64,000 bases of DNA from Acanthococcus lagerstroemiae (taxonomy: Eukaryota; Arthropoda; Insecta; Hemiptera; Eriococcidae). Made by a program: the position numbers and the translations under genes. This document shows, piece by piece, positions 1 to 11,792 of the stretch (position 1 is its first letter; the number at the start of each line of letters is the position of its first letter). The stretch covers positions 3,386,321-3,450,320 of the forward strand of contig CM063109.1 of assembly GCA_031841125.1 (NCBI GenBank), written 5' to 3'. The notes beneath the pieces were generated by a model that saw nothing but the letters and a program-made list of their open reading frames with translations, was not told the DNA's origin and made no database searches.

Positions 1-351
1 AGGTGTCAGTAAAAGGGAGGAAGATATCAAGTATTAGTCAATTATTCCTAAAACTAAGTTCACGAACCTCGAAAACTCGAAAACCCACAAATTGACTCCT
101 ACCTCGAATTTAGATTTTTCGTTATTCCTCATACTATTTTAAGGCTTTTCCTCTGAGTAATTAAGCCATACCTTACATTTGATCAATATTGAATCTACCT
201 TCGAATTCTATGAAAAAGCTTTTTCGAATTCTATGAGAATGCAATTCTAATCCTTAGTTGAAAACTCATCTCCGAAGGGGTTACGAAGCACGTGTTCTTC
301 TTATCCAATCTACTTGAAACTTAATTGAAATTTTTTATCTCTCTATATACT
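1..351. other. AT-rich sequence, nothing recognised
   Basis: No open frame of note, no terminal repeats and no recognisable motif. The phrase 'gaattctatgaraa' occurs twice around 203-240, a very short local duplication. Confidence 0.5.
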
Positions 352-680
352 AAAAAAGTAAAATCCGCCGCCGCCTCCGGAAAAAAAAACGCACTGCGGG
401 TTGCCTATCTAAAAATCCGAAAAATTGCAGGGGCAGATCAGCTACTTTCAAGGACATAATCTGTTCTAATATAAAAGATCTCTAAGTTTTAAGACATAAC
501 CGACATATTAAGACATAAAAAAAGACATCTCTCTATCTCAAGAACCAGAAAAATTGCAGGGGCAGATCAGCTACTTTTAAGGACATAATTTGTTCTAACA
601 TAAAAGATACGAAAAAAGTAAAATCCGCCACCGCCACTGCCCTCGGGAGAAAATAAAACGCACTGCGGGTTGCCTACCTA
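352..680 (+). repeat. Two interleaved duplicated modules (A-B ... B-A order)
   Basis: Module A (about 352-406 and 612-673) starts with aaaaagtaaaatccgcc, has a CCG/CCA-rich middle, an A-run and ends CGCACTGCGGGTTGCCTA. Module B (about 419-479 and 549-609) carries AAATTGCAGGGGCAGATCAG followed by ctacttt(c/t)aaggacataat. The order is A, B, spacer, B, A with all modules in the same orientation, so this is a local segmental duplication rather than an inverted repeat. Function unknown. Confidence 0.8.
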
Positions 681-2633
681 TTTCATTGAAATCAATTTAG
701 AGAACATCCTCGAAAGAATTCGAAAAAGAAATCTACTAGGAATAAATAAGGCCGACCCATCCTAATGCACAATATGCCTGAATTATGTAAATGCATCGTA
801 TATTTTTGCTTTGCATCACTAGATGGAGTAAAAATTTAGCAACTAGAGCGTGGGTTAACCAGCTACAAACCAATGCCAGTTGAGGAGGCATTTGCTGCTC
901 CCTTGTCTCGGATCTAGTCTGCATAATGCGTAAGAAACTGTAGGGTCGATTCAGATATGCTGCTGTTTCTCCCTCAAAATGAAGATTTATTACGGTTTAG
1001 TAGTCTTTCTAAAATCCAAGCATGCACCAGGTGACATACCTATGTGTAAGTTGCATTGGAGAAGTTTGGCGTTTATCCGAACAGCGGACCATTGAAATCA
1101 AAACCCTTTTTCAATTTACGAAGTTTCCGTCAAAAGCTAGACCGTTTCGAGTCTGTATTTCCGTACGATGTAGCAAAGGAAGCTAAGCTACAATTTTTCA
1201 GGAATCTGAGTGCCTGTCTGTGAGGCGTCCTTCTTTAACCTTCAACCAGTATTTGCTTTCGTTAACGGTCCTACTCGTGTTTGTATAAATCGGTCGCGCC
1301 AAATTTAGCGGGATTCATTTTTCAAAATCATGAATGGAATTTGCCGCGCGCTGAAATCGAAAGTTCGAATCGAGTTCTTTGACATGAAACGCGAACGCTC
1401 ACTGGGCGCTCAACAAGTGGCAACCTCTCAATTTGAATACTCACGAAATGGTGGCAGCGGGCTCGAAAGGCGAAGAAGGGCGAAGAAAGACACCCACGAT
1501 TCGACGCGCAATTCCCGGTTCATCGTTTTCGAAATCCTAACAACGGCATCGACAAACAGATATCGGCGCAACTTCGTCAGCCGTTTTTTCCTTTTCCTTC
1601 TTCTTTTCCATGTTCTAAAAATCCAGCTCGTCGCTAAATCTAAGTTTACGTCGCAGCATTTGACGCAGCTCGATGATGCGATGTAAAAAGGCGCGCAAAC
1701 TGCCTTGTAGACCGATTATACATATTCGCAAAATTGGTCCATCGGCGTTAAATAAATGGAAAAGTTTCATCAATCAGGTTAAAGCCGATTGTGTCGCGAA
1801 AAATTCACCGGAGTGCGACCAACAAAAAAAAAAAAATTTCGGAGAAAAAATGCACGAGAGCTCGATCAAGCCACGTTTCTCCGTCTCGTCGACGTGAATT
1901 TTTCGAAAGGTATACCGATAAAAATTCTCGTGAGGATAATATCGTAGCTCTAACGACCTTTCTATTCTGTTTTTTTTTTCTTTTCTTTTTAGACCCGTTG
2001 CTAACAGTTGACGGTTTATATTTTCATCATTTCTTTTCGTAACTATGTGATGTTTCGGGTTCGTTGAGAAAAGCGTTAAGGCGGATAACGCATTCTATTA
2101 ATTTTTTTATTTATTTTTTTATTTGCCCGGAATCGTTATGAAGCGCGGGAGACATAAAAATCGTGTATGCGAGCAACCGTGGCTGAGTTTTGAATACGAG
2201 ATGATGTTATTAAAGAGCTGAATGTAAACGTTGATTGATGCGAACGAGCACCGACTATTATATCGAATTGTCGAGCTGTTTCCAACAATATTTTTGATAC
2301 GGCGAGTAAAATTCCCCAGCAGTGCGATAGTGTGATTTATTGCACCCGAGATGTGACTGTCCGTTAAATTGGCCGAACGTGTATTTTTTTATGAGATTTT
2401 CCGAACTGCAGAGCGTGTACAGATGTACATCACATCACTGCGGTAACAGCAGTTTGCTCCAGATTCGCTTGCCCAGCCATTACTGATAGATGCATACTTT
2501 GACGGTTGCAGGAAGAAGTAAATGTCTCAAATGAATGCTCGGGGCCCATCTCCAGTGATGAAGGCTCGAACAATAGATTCCAAGAATTGGAAGAGAAAAG
2601 TTGCTTGAAAGTTTCATTTATTTATTAGTCTTG
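681..2633. other. Unique, CpG-richer non-coding stretch
   Basis: No repeat copies seen. CpG is frequent between about 1050 and 2330 (for example GGTCGCGCC near 1292), unlike the repeat-rich blocks. The largest frame, 118 codons on the plus strand at 1330-1686, is rich in K/R and F/L with no recognisable domain; a second frame overlaps its end by 14 bases. I treat both as chance. A run of T and C (about 1967-1990) follows. It could be regulatory or intronic sequence of a host gene, which is only inference. Confidence 0.4.
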
Positions 2634-2880
2634 GTGTTGTGGGACGTATGGCGATGCACGCATGCCAAAGTGGCCTCTGAGACATCGCACCCCCGGCACC
2701 GGAAACTACCCTGTCGGGCATCGTATCAGTACCGTGGGAAACGCTTTGGGGCCGGGCCCGAGCCCCCATTGCTCCTGGCCGGAACGGTGCGCGCATCCTG
2801 CCAGGGCCACCACGGGGTTCCCTACTGACCGAGGTCCGCGCTCCCAGAGCACTCGCCTAGAAATTTCAGGTCCCCAAATT
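2634..2880 (-). mobile_element. 3' tail of a LINE, long copy (LINE-tail family copy 1)
   Basis: Read on the minus strand this block directly follows the LINE coding remnant at 2896-3700 and ends in GCATCGCCATACGTCCCAC plus aacac, the terminus shared by every short copy of the family (10436, 11807, 28539, 29234, 45953). The upstream half (GGGCCGGGCCCGAGC near 2751, CTGACCGAGG near 2825) aligns with the long copy at 28539-28852, including ctgaccgagg and the c(t/a)gagccccta/cat stretch. It is GC-rich compared with its surroundings. I infer it is the 3' untranslated end of the LINE; an independent SINE inserted there by chance is the alternative. Confidence 0.7.
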
Positions 2881-2895
2881 AAAAAGATCTCAATT

Positions 2896-3700
2896 TCCTT
2901 TAGGCCTTTCCCAGTCTTCTGCATTGAACAACTTGACTAGAGTGATTGTGCCTGAGCTTTTTTTGAAAGTAGTTCTTCCATTTTTTTAGTCTATGGTGTT
3001 CCTTTTTTTGATAGTTTGGCCTGAACATTATTTGTTTATATTTGTAGGTCCATCTATTGTCAGTTTTTGTTGCCATATGGCCGTCCAGTTTCATAAAATT
3101 CTTCTAAATGTATACTCTGCATCCAAATTGTTTTTTAGCGTTTTTAAAAAATTGTTTGTATTTTTGTTTTGTTTTTTGTTCTAATGTTAAGAGTAGACCG
3201 CTTTATGGAATTTTAGGTAGATTTTACTTTCGGTTCGATATTCTTAGTTATGGTCCATGTTTGTGCCCCATAAACAGGAGTTGGTAGGGCGCAGCTGTTA
3301 CAAATTGGGCTTTTTGTTGTTAGGAAAGGGTCTCTCTTGAAAATTCGTTTTAATGTCCAATATTTGTTCCTAGTTAGGACGGTACGACGTTGTACTTCTT
3401 CTGTTCTTTTTTGGACGAATACTAACAGTCCCAGATGTATAATTTCGTTGTCTTTAATGAAGTCTTCTTCGTCTGTATTTGCCAAAATGTTTTTTTTTTT
3501 TCAAAGTTTACTGACATCCCCGTTTCCTCTCCAACCTTTTCGGTTCCAGAATCCGTTTTTGTAATTGCAATTCACTTTTTGCTATTAGTACACTTTGTCT
3601 GCAAAACGTAGATTATTTAAGATTTCTCTCTTAGTATTCACTCCTATTTTTTCCAACCACGGAGGCATACAGGGCCTAGTTACATTTTTGCCTCTCCTTT
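2896..3700 (-). pseudogene. LINE reverse transcriptase C-terminus, RTE-like, decayed
   Basis: The minus strand encodes scattered pieces of an endonuclease/reverse-transcriptase polyprotein. In order they are: the end of the palm with NNLRFADK (3594-3605 encodes FADK, where active enzymes have FADD), a thumb-region segment with KYWTLKRIFKRD, the family hallmark YGAQTWT (about 3250-3270), and the C-terminal piece KLDGHMATKTDNRWTYK followed by basic residues and QCRRLGKA at about 2900-3090. The pieces lie in different frames with stops between them, so frameshifts and the loss of the second catalytic aspartate mark it as dead. The endonuclease and the first RT motifs are absent (5' truncation). 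The likely family is RTE-like, from memory of the HIAR..D.RW and YGA(Q/E)TW signatures. Its 3' tail continues to 2634. Confidence 0.8.
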
Positions 3701-6700
3701 TTCCGGAAATTCTGCCATCTGCACTAAATAACACACAATGTGGACAGAAAGTGACTATTTTTAAAGTTCACTAGTTTTCAATTTTTCAGAATTTTTTTGC
3801 AAGCTAAATTCAGACTGTTCACTATGACTTTGAACTTTTTCCTGATTCATCCTTCGTATTTCATTGCGGAACGTTCGTACTTATGAATGTTCAATATCAT
3901 TTGACTTGATGTATCATTCTAACTTACTATGACTGAGTTGAGATTGATTCTACGTTTATCAAGATACGTATACGGAGAGATGAAATTCGGATGCAACTGC
4001 ATTCGAAGAAAGATGGAAGATTTTGCATACCTTAGTACCTTTTACAACCGCAATACCCTGGGTGGCTCCATTTTATTCGAGCTTCCTTTTAGCTGGGTCT
4101 ATTCAGAATCTAATTGAAATCTTTACTAGTTCATCATAAGATTGTTAGCACGGAAACAGAAATTACTGCGTTTCTATTATCAGAAAGTAAGATACCTTAT
4201 AGGAAAAAATTCCGTTATAAAGCTTATAACGCCTATGTTTTAGCCTTGTTTTTTGTGGAATGATTTTGCACAAGCTAGCCAATAGAGCGAGCAAGAATGA
4301 ATGCAATTTATGAGAAAAGGATGACGAGGAAAATTCTTTCTGTTTTTTTCATTTTCCAATTTCCTTTAGTCGGCACCATTTCTTAAGTTTTTATACAGCT
4401 TCACGAAGATTAGATATCGCCGAAATTATTAGACTTTTGGTCACGAGGTCATTCGATTTTAACGCCTCTTTTATGGTTCGCTCGTAGTTAAATTATATGG
4501 CGCCAGAAAATTTGCCAGTTTTCACTCGGTAATCCGAAATATTGAGTAGAAAATTTGAACTTATTGCGCGCGATTTGAGGGAATCAGGATATCGTTACCA
4601 TTTGCGTAGGCCAGATATCTTACTTTCGAAAATAGGCGGAAAGCTGTTAAATTATTAAAATTAGTTGGGTAGGACGTGGAAAGTACGAGCTCGGAATTTA
4701 ATCTGCCTATTTCGACTAATTGACAGAATTATCGCGGTGTTGCGTCGATGCGATGGCACGACTTTCCGCATTTCTTCCGCTTATTTAAGGATCGATGCAA
4801 CGAGCACCCAAATCTGTGAAAGGAATGCTTTGGAAGGCGAATTCCGAGTTAGTATTGGCGAGCACGTGTGACTATTTTGCCGAATTCTCGCTAGAGGCTA
4901 ATAGTTTTCCATTTCGTTTCATCAAATTTGTAAGTAAATGAGAAACTCAACAGAGGTGTATAGTTTTATTAATACTATAATTTATCAGAACTATAATGCT
5001 AAGGATATTCTTCCAAGTTTTCTCTCGAGCCCTGCTGTGGACGATGGTCTCCCTTTTGTAGTCCCTTCTGTAGTGCATCCTCTTATATCGCCGACGTCTC
5101 TTATCATCTCAGTAGAAGAACTGCTCTCTGGTTGGAGGACATGAAATGAGGAAACAATGTTCATCAACATTCAGTGAAAAAATAGCTACTTCTTTTATCA
5201 CTTCATTTTGCTGCATGCTGTAGGCTGCGACCGCGTTGCTTTGTTTCTAGTTTTCGTTTATTTGCCACAAATTTTTTATTGGTATCGGAAATCTTCAACA
5301 GAAATTGTCGAGGGCTGTGAAATTTCTAGCTAGACGGATATCGATGTAATATACGTAGAATATTAGCTACATAAATTTGGCGGATGCATTTCATTCTGAT
5401 GGCGGGGGTTAGTCGACGGCGCGAGGTAATCATTTTTCGTTTGAGAAAATCATCATTCGCGTTCTGTTTGTCATTTCACATAATAGAATATTTTTTCCAG
5501 CGGAACTGCCGAAAAATAAATTATTTTACCAAATACCCTATCGCAGACACGTTAACAATAAGTGTTTCATCATTTTGTCAAAACTTCCGCAGTGGGATGG
5601 TTTTTTTCGAAAGCATGTGTTGGAAATATGTCGGTAAATTTTGGAGGTAATAAAATTCACGCATTTCGTTTCCCTCTCCGTGTGCTGTCACATTTTATGA
5701 ATTATATATGAAATATACGATCGTGTGGAATAAAGAATTGCTCCGCATTTGCAAGATCAGAAGCGGTGAATTGTAACCAATATGTTATAGGTATTCGTAC
5801 GTATACTTATATAACCAGACTGAAAAGTTATTCAAAATCGAGGTCAGCTTCGGGGATGTAAACGATCAGTGTGAATTTTATGTAGATGTAAGCTTTTTCG
5901 AATTCGACCATGATGTTGGTTAGCAAGCAAGGAGAAATTGTGTCGATTAACAAGTTAAAAGAGAAAACCGTTTTAATCAATAAGTAGAGAAAAAAATTAT
6001 TTTTGCAAACAAAAAAACATGTCCCCAATTTTGAGTGAAGTGAAATTAAAATGGTTATACTTTTCATCATCAGCACAAAATAGAATACATACACGTTAAT
6101 TTGATTCCAAATTTTAATTATCAGTCAAAAATTGAATTTATTCCGATTCTTGTAATTTGCAATACGCAAAAAATTGCGCTTATTCCGAATTTGACATCGA
6201 CATTTTGATACAACTTTTTTTTATCCTGAAGACGGCAGTTTGAAGATGAAAAGGTCAAAATTCCAACTAAATTCATTGGAATAAGAAAACACGTTCGTGA
6301 ACCAAATTTGCATGTTATTCCCGTGATTGAACTCTTTTGTTAAATTCGAAAATAGTTTTTCAGTAACCGGTTTCAAAGGTCGTTAAATTCATTTTCAACA
6401 ATATTTTGGCCTTAATCCACAAACTGTGTCACTGGAGGAGGCGGGGAGGGGTTAAAAATTGAAGTGTCAATAAACGCTATATGCATGTTATTTCGTAGGA
6501 TATAAAGCTCGTTGAACTGACTTTAGGTTATATTTTGACCCTATTTACCGAGAGTGACATTTTAGGAAGTGGGTGGAGAGTTTAATCCTAATGATATGAG
6601 CTGATGCAAGATTTCTTGGCTGTAGCGGGAGAGATCGGGGAAAGAATACAAGTGTGAAAAGGCGTTATTTGTAATTTTTTCACAAAGTGATTTTTTGATA

Positions 6701-8870
6701 TCGTTGGATAGGGAATTTTATTATCTACAAGATACCACACGGTAAATGATGAAATATTGCCTCAGTTCAACAGAAAACGTAAAAACAGAATGGGTTCAAA
6801 ATACACTACTAACAAACTTCATCTTATGAAAAGGTTTAAGAAAAGGAAAGTGGTATGTTTTCATCTCTGAGATGTATTCCTAGTTGAATGTTAAAGCATT
6901 GTTATACTATTTTTAGTTAAACCCATTTTTAACAGATTCGTCGTGGTTGCTTCACAACCTTTAGACCTTTCTCCTGTAAAATTTGTTTTTTTGCAGATAG
7001 TACCTTTTCATACTAACCCAATGACATAATAGTTAATAAAATTAGATGATTCATATTTTATTATTGTCTGTTCACTTCGTAGCTTCTTTCTCCATCACAG
7101 ATGCGACAGATTACAAATTGTAGTAGGATATTATTAAACATTAATTCAGTGCCCCTCGAAACCTAAGAAATTATATCGATGCTGCGCATGTACCTACTCA
7201 TGAACATGCATATTTGTGACTCTACTCTCATCTTCTCGCATGTATTCAGATACGAAAGGCTCAACTCATGGTCAAAGTGCTGAAAGTGAGTTCAGCGATT
7301 TTTAAACCTCACAAAAATGCATCTGCTCGTAAATGTCTCTTGCAGTAAACCCTCTCCCCGCACTCTCAAATGCTATAGATTAGAAGTTGGTGTCAAAATA
7401 GGGCCACAATCAAGTCACCAACATTTAAACCCAAAGAAGTGACACCTATAATGAACTTTATCAAAATTTGGAATCCTTTTACACTTCTAGGTGTTGCAGT
7501 TCTTAACTGACGAACAAACCAGTTTCAAAATTAAATTTGGCAACCTTAAAACTTTCACAAATGGTAGATATTTTGATTTGATGGTGAGAGCTGCGAAAAT
7601 TTTGAAAATTCTGGCTATAGATTCATTACAAACATTGATAAAACGCAGAAAAATATAGTATTCAGCGTTCGGTTTTTCAAAATTGGGGAGGGGAAAAATT
7701 TTGTGGATAGATGGAGAGGGAGGTAGAGAAACAGACTCCAGGGTAATTAGCAACCTTGCTGGTTGCAGAAATTTGTGATAACATTGGGATGAATTCGGAA
7801 GTTCGACGATTTCTCCCATAAAGCTTATGGTAATGCATGATGGTATGTAAATGGTAATTTTAAGCCCTCTCCCTTCTAACAAATTTTATGGGGTGGTTAC
7901 GAAACAATTTAAAATGAAGCGCTGAAGTGAAATTGAGCGAGAAATGTATTTTGTTTGAAATATTTTTCGATATAATCGATATTTACCGACTTACCGGAAA
8001 ATTCTCGCCTTTGGGAAGCTACTTTACCCTGCAGGAAGTGAAGATACTCCCGGATACTCTGGTAACTTTTTGGATATTAATGAATAAGCGAGTTCAACTA
8101 CGAGTATATATTAAGCAGTATGCAAAAGTGACCAAGTATACTCAATTTCAACTTTCTTAGAATGTGCGCATTTATTTGCCAGTTTTGACGGTTGTACTGG
8201 ACTACAGCGAAAGCTTTCTAACTGATTTTTGAAGTCAGCTGTTAATTTTGTTGGTGGTACCGGGAATCATGAATGAAAGAAGAGAGTTTTTAGTCATTTA
8301 TGATTATGATGAACTGTTGATGCATGTAGTGTAATAAGCAGAGTGGGGGGGGGGTAAAATTTTTAGCAGATTTTTGTTCTTGTATGTATTTTATAATCAG
8401 TATTTACGATAATTTGTACCTCATACTCGATATGGTCTTTCTATGAGACAGAAAGTCAGTTTCATTATCAGTAGTTATTCTCGATGAATGGGAGACAGTA
8501 GATGAACCAGAAGGTAACAATTAATCATGGGTAACAGATAACTCAAAAATAATCTATGAATCGATAATGTATGGACTTATTTTTAAAATCAGCAATTGTA
8601 GCGTGCGTTAGTTGCGATAAAGTTCTATTTTTTGCATGTATGAACGCTTTTGTGCTCGAAGTCCCCCCCGCCCCACTGGAATCTTGGATCCGTCACTGAT
8701 CGAACTTCAGACCTATTTGTTATTATCAGCCTGGGGAGAGGTTTTACGTTATAGTTTATTGTTTTATCGAATTTCGTATCGACTAGAAAAAGTGTTGGTT
8801 GGACAAATCGCCAAGAGCTTGACACCTTCGCTACAGCTTGGTACGATGTAACCAGAGCAGCGGGTAATCA
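3701..8870. other. Unique AT-rich DNA, no gene seen
   Basis: About 5 kb without a convincing coding frame; the largest frames (68-131 codons) have no recognisable domain. The 131-codon minus frame at 7487-7882 is open but low complexity. Bases 6130-6300 resemble the decayed array at 57540-57700 (shared CATTTTGATACAA-type core, T-run, and AAAAGGTCAAAAT). A G10 run lies at 8345-8354. Two guanine-rich patches (6436-6456 and 7685-7735) have no further structure that I can see. Confidence 0.35.
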
Positions 8871-10180
8871 TCACATCATCGCACGTATTCGTTGGAATGC
8901 GATGTGCGAAAGCGCGAACCCTTCAGCAAACGAGTGCAACTTTCGCGAGCAAATATTCGATTACGCTTTTAGTTTGAGCCCGTTTATCTGTTCCGTGCTC
9001 GGTGCTGGCCGCGCGGCAGGGAATGAGGAAGCCGCGAAAACGCTCTAGTCGAGTCGGAACGTATTATCTATGCACTTGGCTATTGTTAGGAGTTGCGACC
9101 CCGTATCCGAATCGGCGTTATTTTGCAGCGTTAACGCGTTTAAAGTTGTTACATTCGTCTGCAAATAGCCGCTGGGGATGGGGCGCTTTCTCAAGATACT
9201 TTCGTCGGCGAGATTTCAACCAGCCCCCGCTCTTCTGGCGTACCTCGCCGAAGCGTGTATAACTCGTTGTTGGGGGAAAAAAGTTGCACCGCTTTAAAAG
9301 GAAACATCATTCGAATTGAAATCGCGGCATCACAGACGATAACGTCGTAACGCGCGTACGCTTCCGTTCGACGGAATGCATACGGAACGAGGAACGCGCC
9401 AACCAAAGCTTAACCGATGGCGATGGGTATATTCGAAGATTCGAACATCTAACCGATAAATGAGTATACGTACACCGAGTTGATGACTCGAACACACGAA
9501 CATCTTCGACAGATGCGAGTGCACTCATGGCCGCTGCGATGCTGTAAAAAATAACGAATCTCCTGAAATCATGTCGTACGAACTCGACCGCCATCGAATC
9601 CTCTCGTCAAGTTCCTCATAAGCCGTTCTGGTGATTCCGAGCGAATTTAAGATTCCACCAATAATACAATTTGCGGCGGCGAAAAGGAGACAATACGCAG
9701 GGAACCAACATCCAAATGTGCGTTGATTTTCCGAAAATATTGCCAATTGAGAAGCAGAAAACGCGTATATACGGTAGAGACTCGAAGTTACGACATCGTC
9801 GCTGCTTTACGATCCCCAAATTGAACGGCGCCTTTCAGCATTTTCAATTTGCTCGGCGGCCTACGTATAGTTTAGGCGACGTTTGGCAAAACGGAGATGC
9901 ACGAGAAATTTCGCGTATGGCTTTTTGACGACTACTGCTTTTTCGCAGTAATTGGACCCACTCCGGAAATCGTGTTCGTCAAACTGAAATTTGAAATAAG
10001 ATTGTGACAGAGGGACAAATTCTCCGCTAAATGCGACGTCTGTTGCAAAACCATACCTGGATTCGGAAACTTGAGTTTCTTGTTCACTATGAATAGAGTT
10101 AGACATTACCTTCCTAACAAAAAGCGAAAAGGCACTCGCTTTGCTCGCGATCTCATAAGCCAAATGGAGGGAACATCGAA
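8871..10180. other. CpG-rich unique segment
   Basis: CpG dinucleotides are dense from about 8880 to 10170 (for example GGCCGCGCGGCAGG at 9007, CGTAACGCGCGTACGC near 9346), and there are no repeat family members. Several overlapping frames on both strands (60-100 codons) are an expected by-product of low stop density and have no recognisable domain. It may be a conserved regulatory segment or part of a host transcript's untranslated region; the sequence alone does not decide. Confidence 0.4.
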
Positions 10181-10420
10181 CAGTTACTCAGGAAATGTAC
10201 TCGCATCGCTCCCATAAGAATTACTTAAAAGATCTTGTTCCTTCTTCACAAGTAATGTACAGGGTGTCACAACTTAAATCAAAAATCCAAAGATGGGACT
10301 CGTTTAAATGGATAATTTTTTTGCATAAAACAATATCTACTTCATGTACAGAATTTTACAAATGTTCTTTCAAATAACGTTAAGTACATAATCCCGAGAT
10401 ACCTAAATGAACTGAGCAAT

Positions 10421-10435
10421 CATCATAAATGGGAT
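10421..10435 (+). repeat. Left target-site duplication of LINE-tail copy at 10436
   Basis: CATCATAAATGGGAT is repeated without mismatch at 10550-10564, immediately after the retroposon copy. Confidence 0.9.
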
Positions 10436-10549
10436 GTCCCTCCGGCCACTGATGTGATACTCGAAAGGGTACTCGTAGTTTCCGAGGCCGGGTTGCGGTG
10501 TCATAGAGGCCACTTTGGCATGCGTGCATCGCCATACATCCCACCACAC
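10436..10549 (+). mobile_element. Short LINE-tail retroposon with perfect 15-bp target-site duplication
   Basis: A 114-bp insertion that starts GTCCCTCCGGCCACTGAT, contains ATACTCGAAAGGGTA, and ends CATACATCCCACCACAC. It is bounded on both sides by CATCATAAATGGGAT (10421-10435 and 10550-10564). Perfect 15-bp duplications are a signature of target-primed reverse transcription. The 3' end matches the tail of the LINE at 2634-3700, so it is either a severely 5'-truncated LINE copy or a SINE using the LINE's tail. There is no poly(A). It creates part of an apparent 131-codon minus frame at 10380-10775, which I consider an artefact. Confidence 0.88.
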
Positions 10550-10564
10550 CATCATAAATGGGAT
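10550..10564 (+). repeat. Right target-site duplication of LINE-tail copy at 10436
   Basis: Identical to 10421-10435. Confidence 0.9.
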
Positions 10565-10577
10565 AGAGAATATTCTT

Positions 10578-10695
10578 GAGAATGTATAAAGAAAGAAAGA
10601 AAGAAAAAAAAAAACAAAAAAAAACGAGTGCGTGAGTGAATGAAAGAGAGAAAGAAATGAGATGTTTATCTAAAAAGGAGCAAAAGAAAAAGTAT
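10578..10695. repeat. Purine-only low-complexity tract
   Basis: AAAG/GAAA-type purine run on the plus strand (aaagaaagaaagaaag, A-runs, then gagagaaagaaatgag). It is a simple repeat, with no coding meaning despite the open frame on the minus strand. Confidence 0.75.
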
Positions 10696-10849
10696 TCCTG
10701 GTGATGCGAATGCGAACCCACCACACTTGATGCACTAGCGAGGGCTGCATTTTGGGATTCTCCTACAAGTTGCACACCAAAGAATTATTAGATTTGTTCC
10801 ACTCACCTGCAAAACAAAATAAGAAATAAAAGAAAAACGACCTCTATGA

Positions 10850-11095
10850 ACTAAGCCCGAAGAAAATTATTCGCAGGAACCGGAGCCTGAAAAAAATTAT
10901 CTAGAGCTAGAATCCAGAATAAATTTTAACCCATTTCGCACCTCTCCCTTCTCCGAAAATATCTGAGCTTAAAGTTAAGTTGCAGCTGGAGCCCAAAAGA
11001 AATAATTTTTTCAGGAGCCGATTATAATTTTAAGAATTTTAGCCTGAGCTGAAGCCTGGTCGGAACAGCTCCAGGTTTGGCGCTGCTTTATTAAT
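10850..11095. repeat. Faint degenerate tandem repeat
   Basis: Variants of 'gagcc(t/c)gaaaaaaatta' recur at about 10855, 10884 and 10989, with aggagcc/gaacc neighbours. The copies are too diverged to fix a period; flanking DNA to 11790 and from 11920 to 13330 shows nothing recognisable. Confidence 0.35.
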
Positions 11096-11792
11096 TAACC
11101 AGAAATAGGGACGTTTGTTATGCTACCACTTGTGTCTATTTTTCCTTTTCTTATTACAGAAATTAATTCATGCCCTTCGAACCCTTCAACATTTGAACAT
11201 AATATGTACTTGTCACGGATAAAACTGAGCAGATGAACTATCTTAATTCATGCTTTCTTCCTTTTCCATTTTCATCTGTAGATCAAAGTAAAATCCCGCT
11301 CGCCCCTACCATGATTTTAGAAGAAATCAATGACAACAGAAAGAACTATATTATGGTGGGCTGCATACGGACTGGGCTATAGATGGACTGGATTCTGGAA
11401 CCTCACGGACTAGGCTGCAGACATAGCTGCTCTGGCTACCCCGTTTCACAGCTCTGTTTGTCTGGAAATATTAAGCGGCCCCTTTAGAACTTTGATTAGT
11501 GAATGAAACATGTCTTCATCTTCTTCCCTAATCTCCTAGAGAAAACATCTTAGTATTAGATAATAAGAGAGAAGATGTTTGAAGTTCACTTCCCAAAGAT
11601 GGTAAATTCATTTTAAAAATAATATTACAGACAGGTTGAGATAAATCCAGGCACTGTGAGTCTCAGTTTCAATTATTTTCTCGCATCTAAAAATATTCGG
11701 CATAATTTCGGTGTGTTGTTCGCGCAATCGTGTGGCACGACATTTGACGAACTGCGCACTGGGACCTATTGCCCGAACATATTTTTGCTCTT

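Noticed and set aside
2601..2940. Overlapping small proteins on both strands with phrases shared with other loci (WRCTHAKVA, WHACIAI)
   Set aside because: The shared phrases come from the DNA repeat (LINE tail), and frames are not kept between copies.
10255..10280. ACAGGGTGTCACAACTT as a transposon end (also acagggttgtcaacactt at 35703)
   Set aside because: Resembles common insect DNA-transposon ends, but no inverted partner or target-site duplication was found at either place.
10380..10775. 131-codon minus-strand protein
   Set aside because: Crosses a retroposon copy with target-site duplications and a purine-only simple repeat.
11355..11369. 15-base match TGGTGGGCTGCATAC with 60281-60295
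   Set aside because: It does not extend on either side and has no associated structure; probably chance or a tiny remnant.
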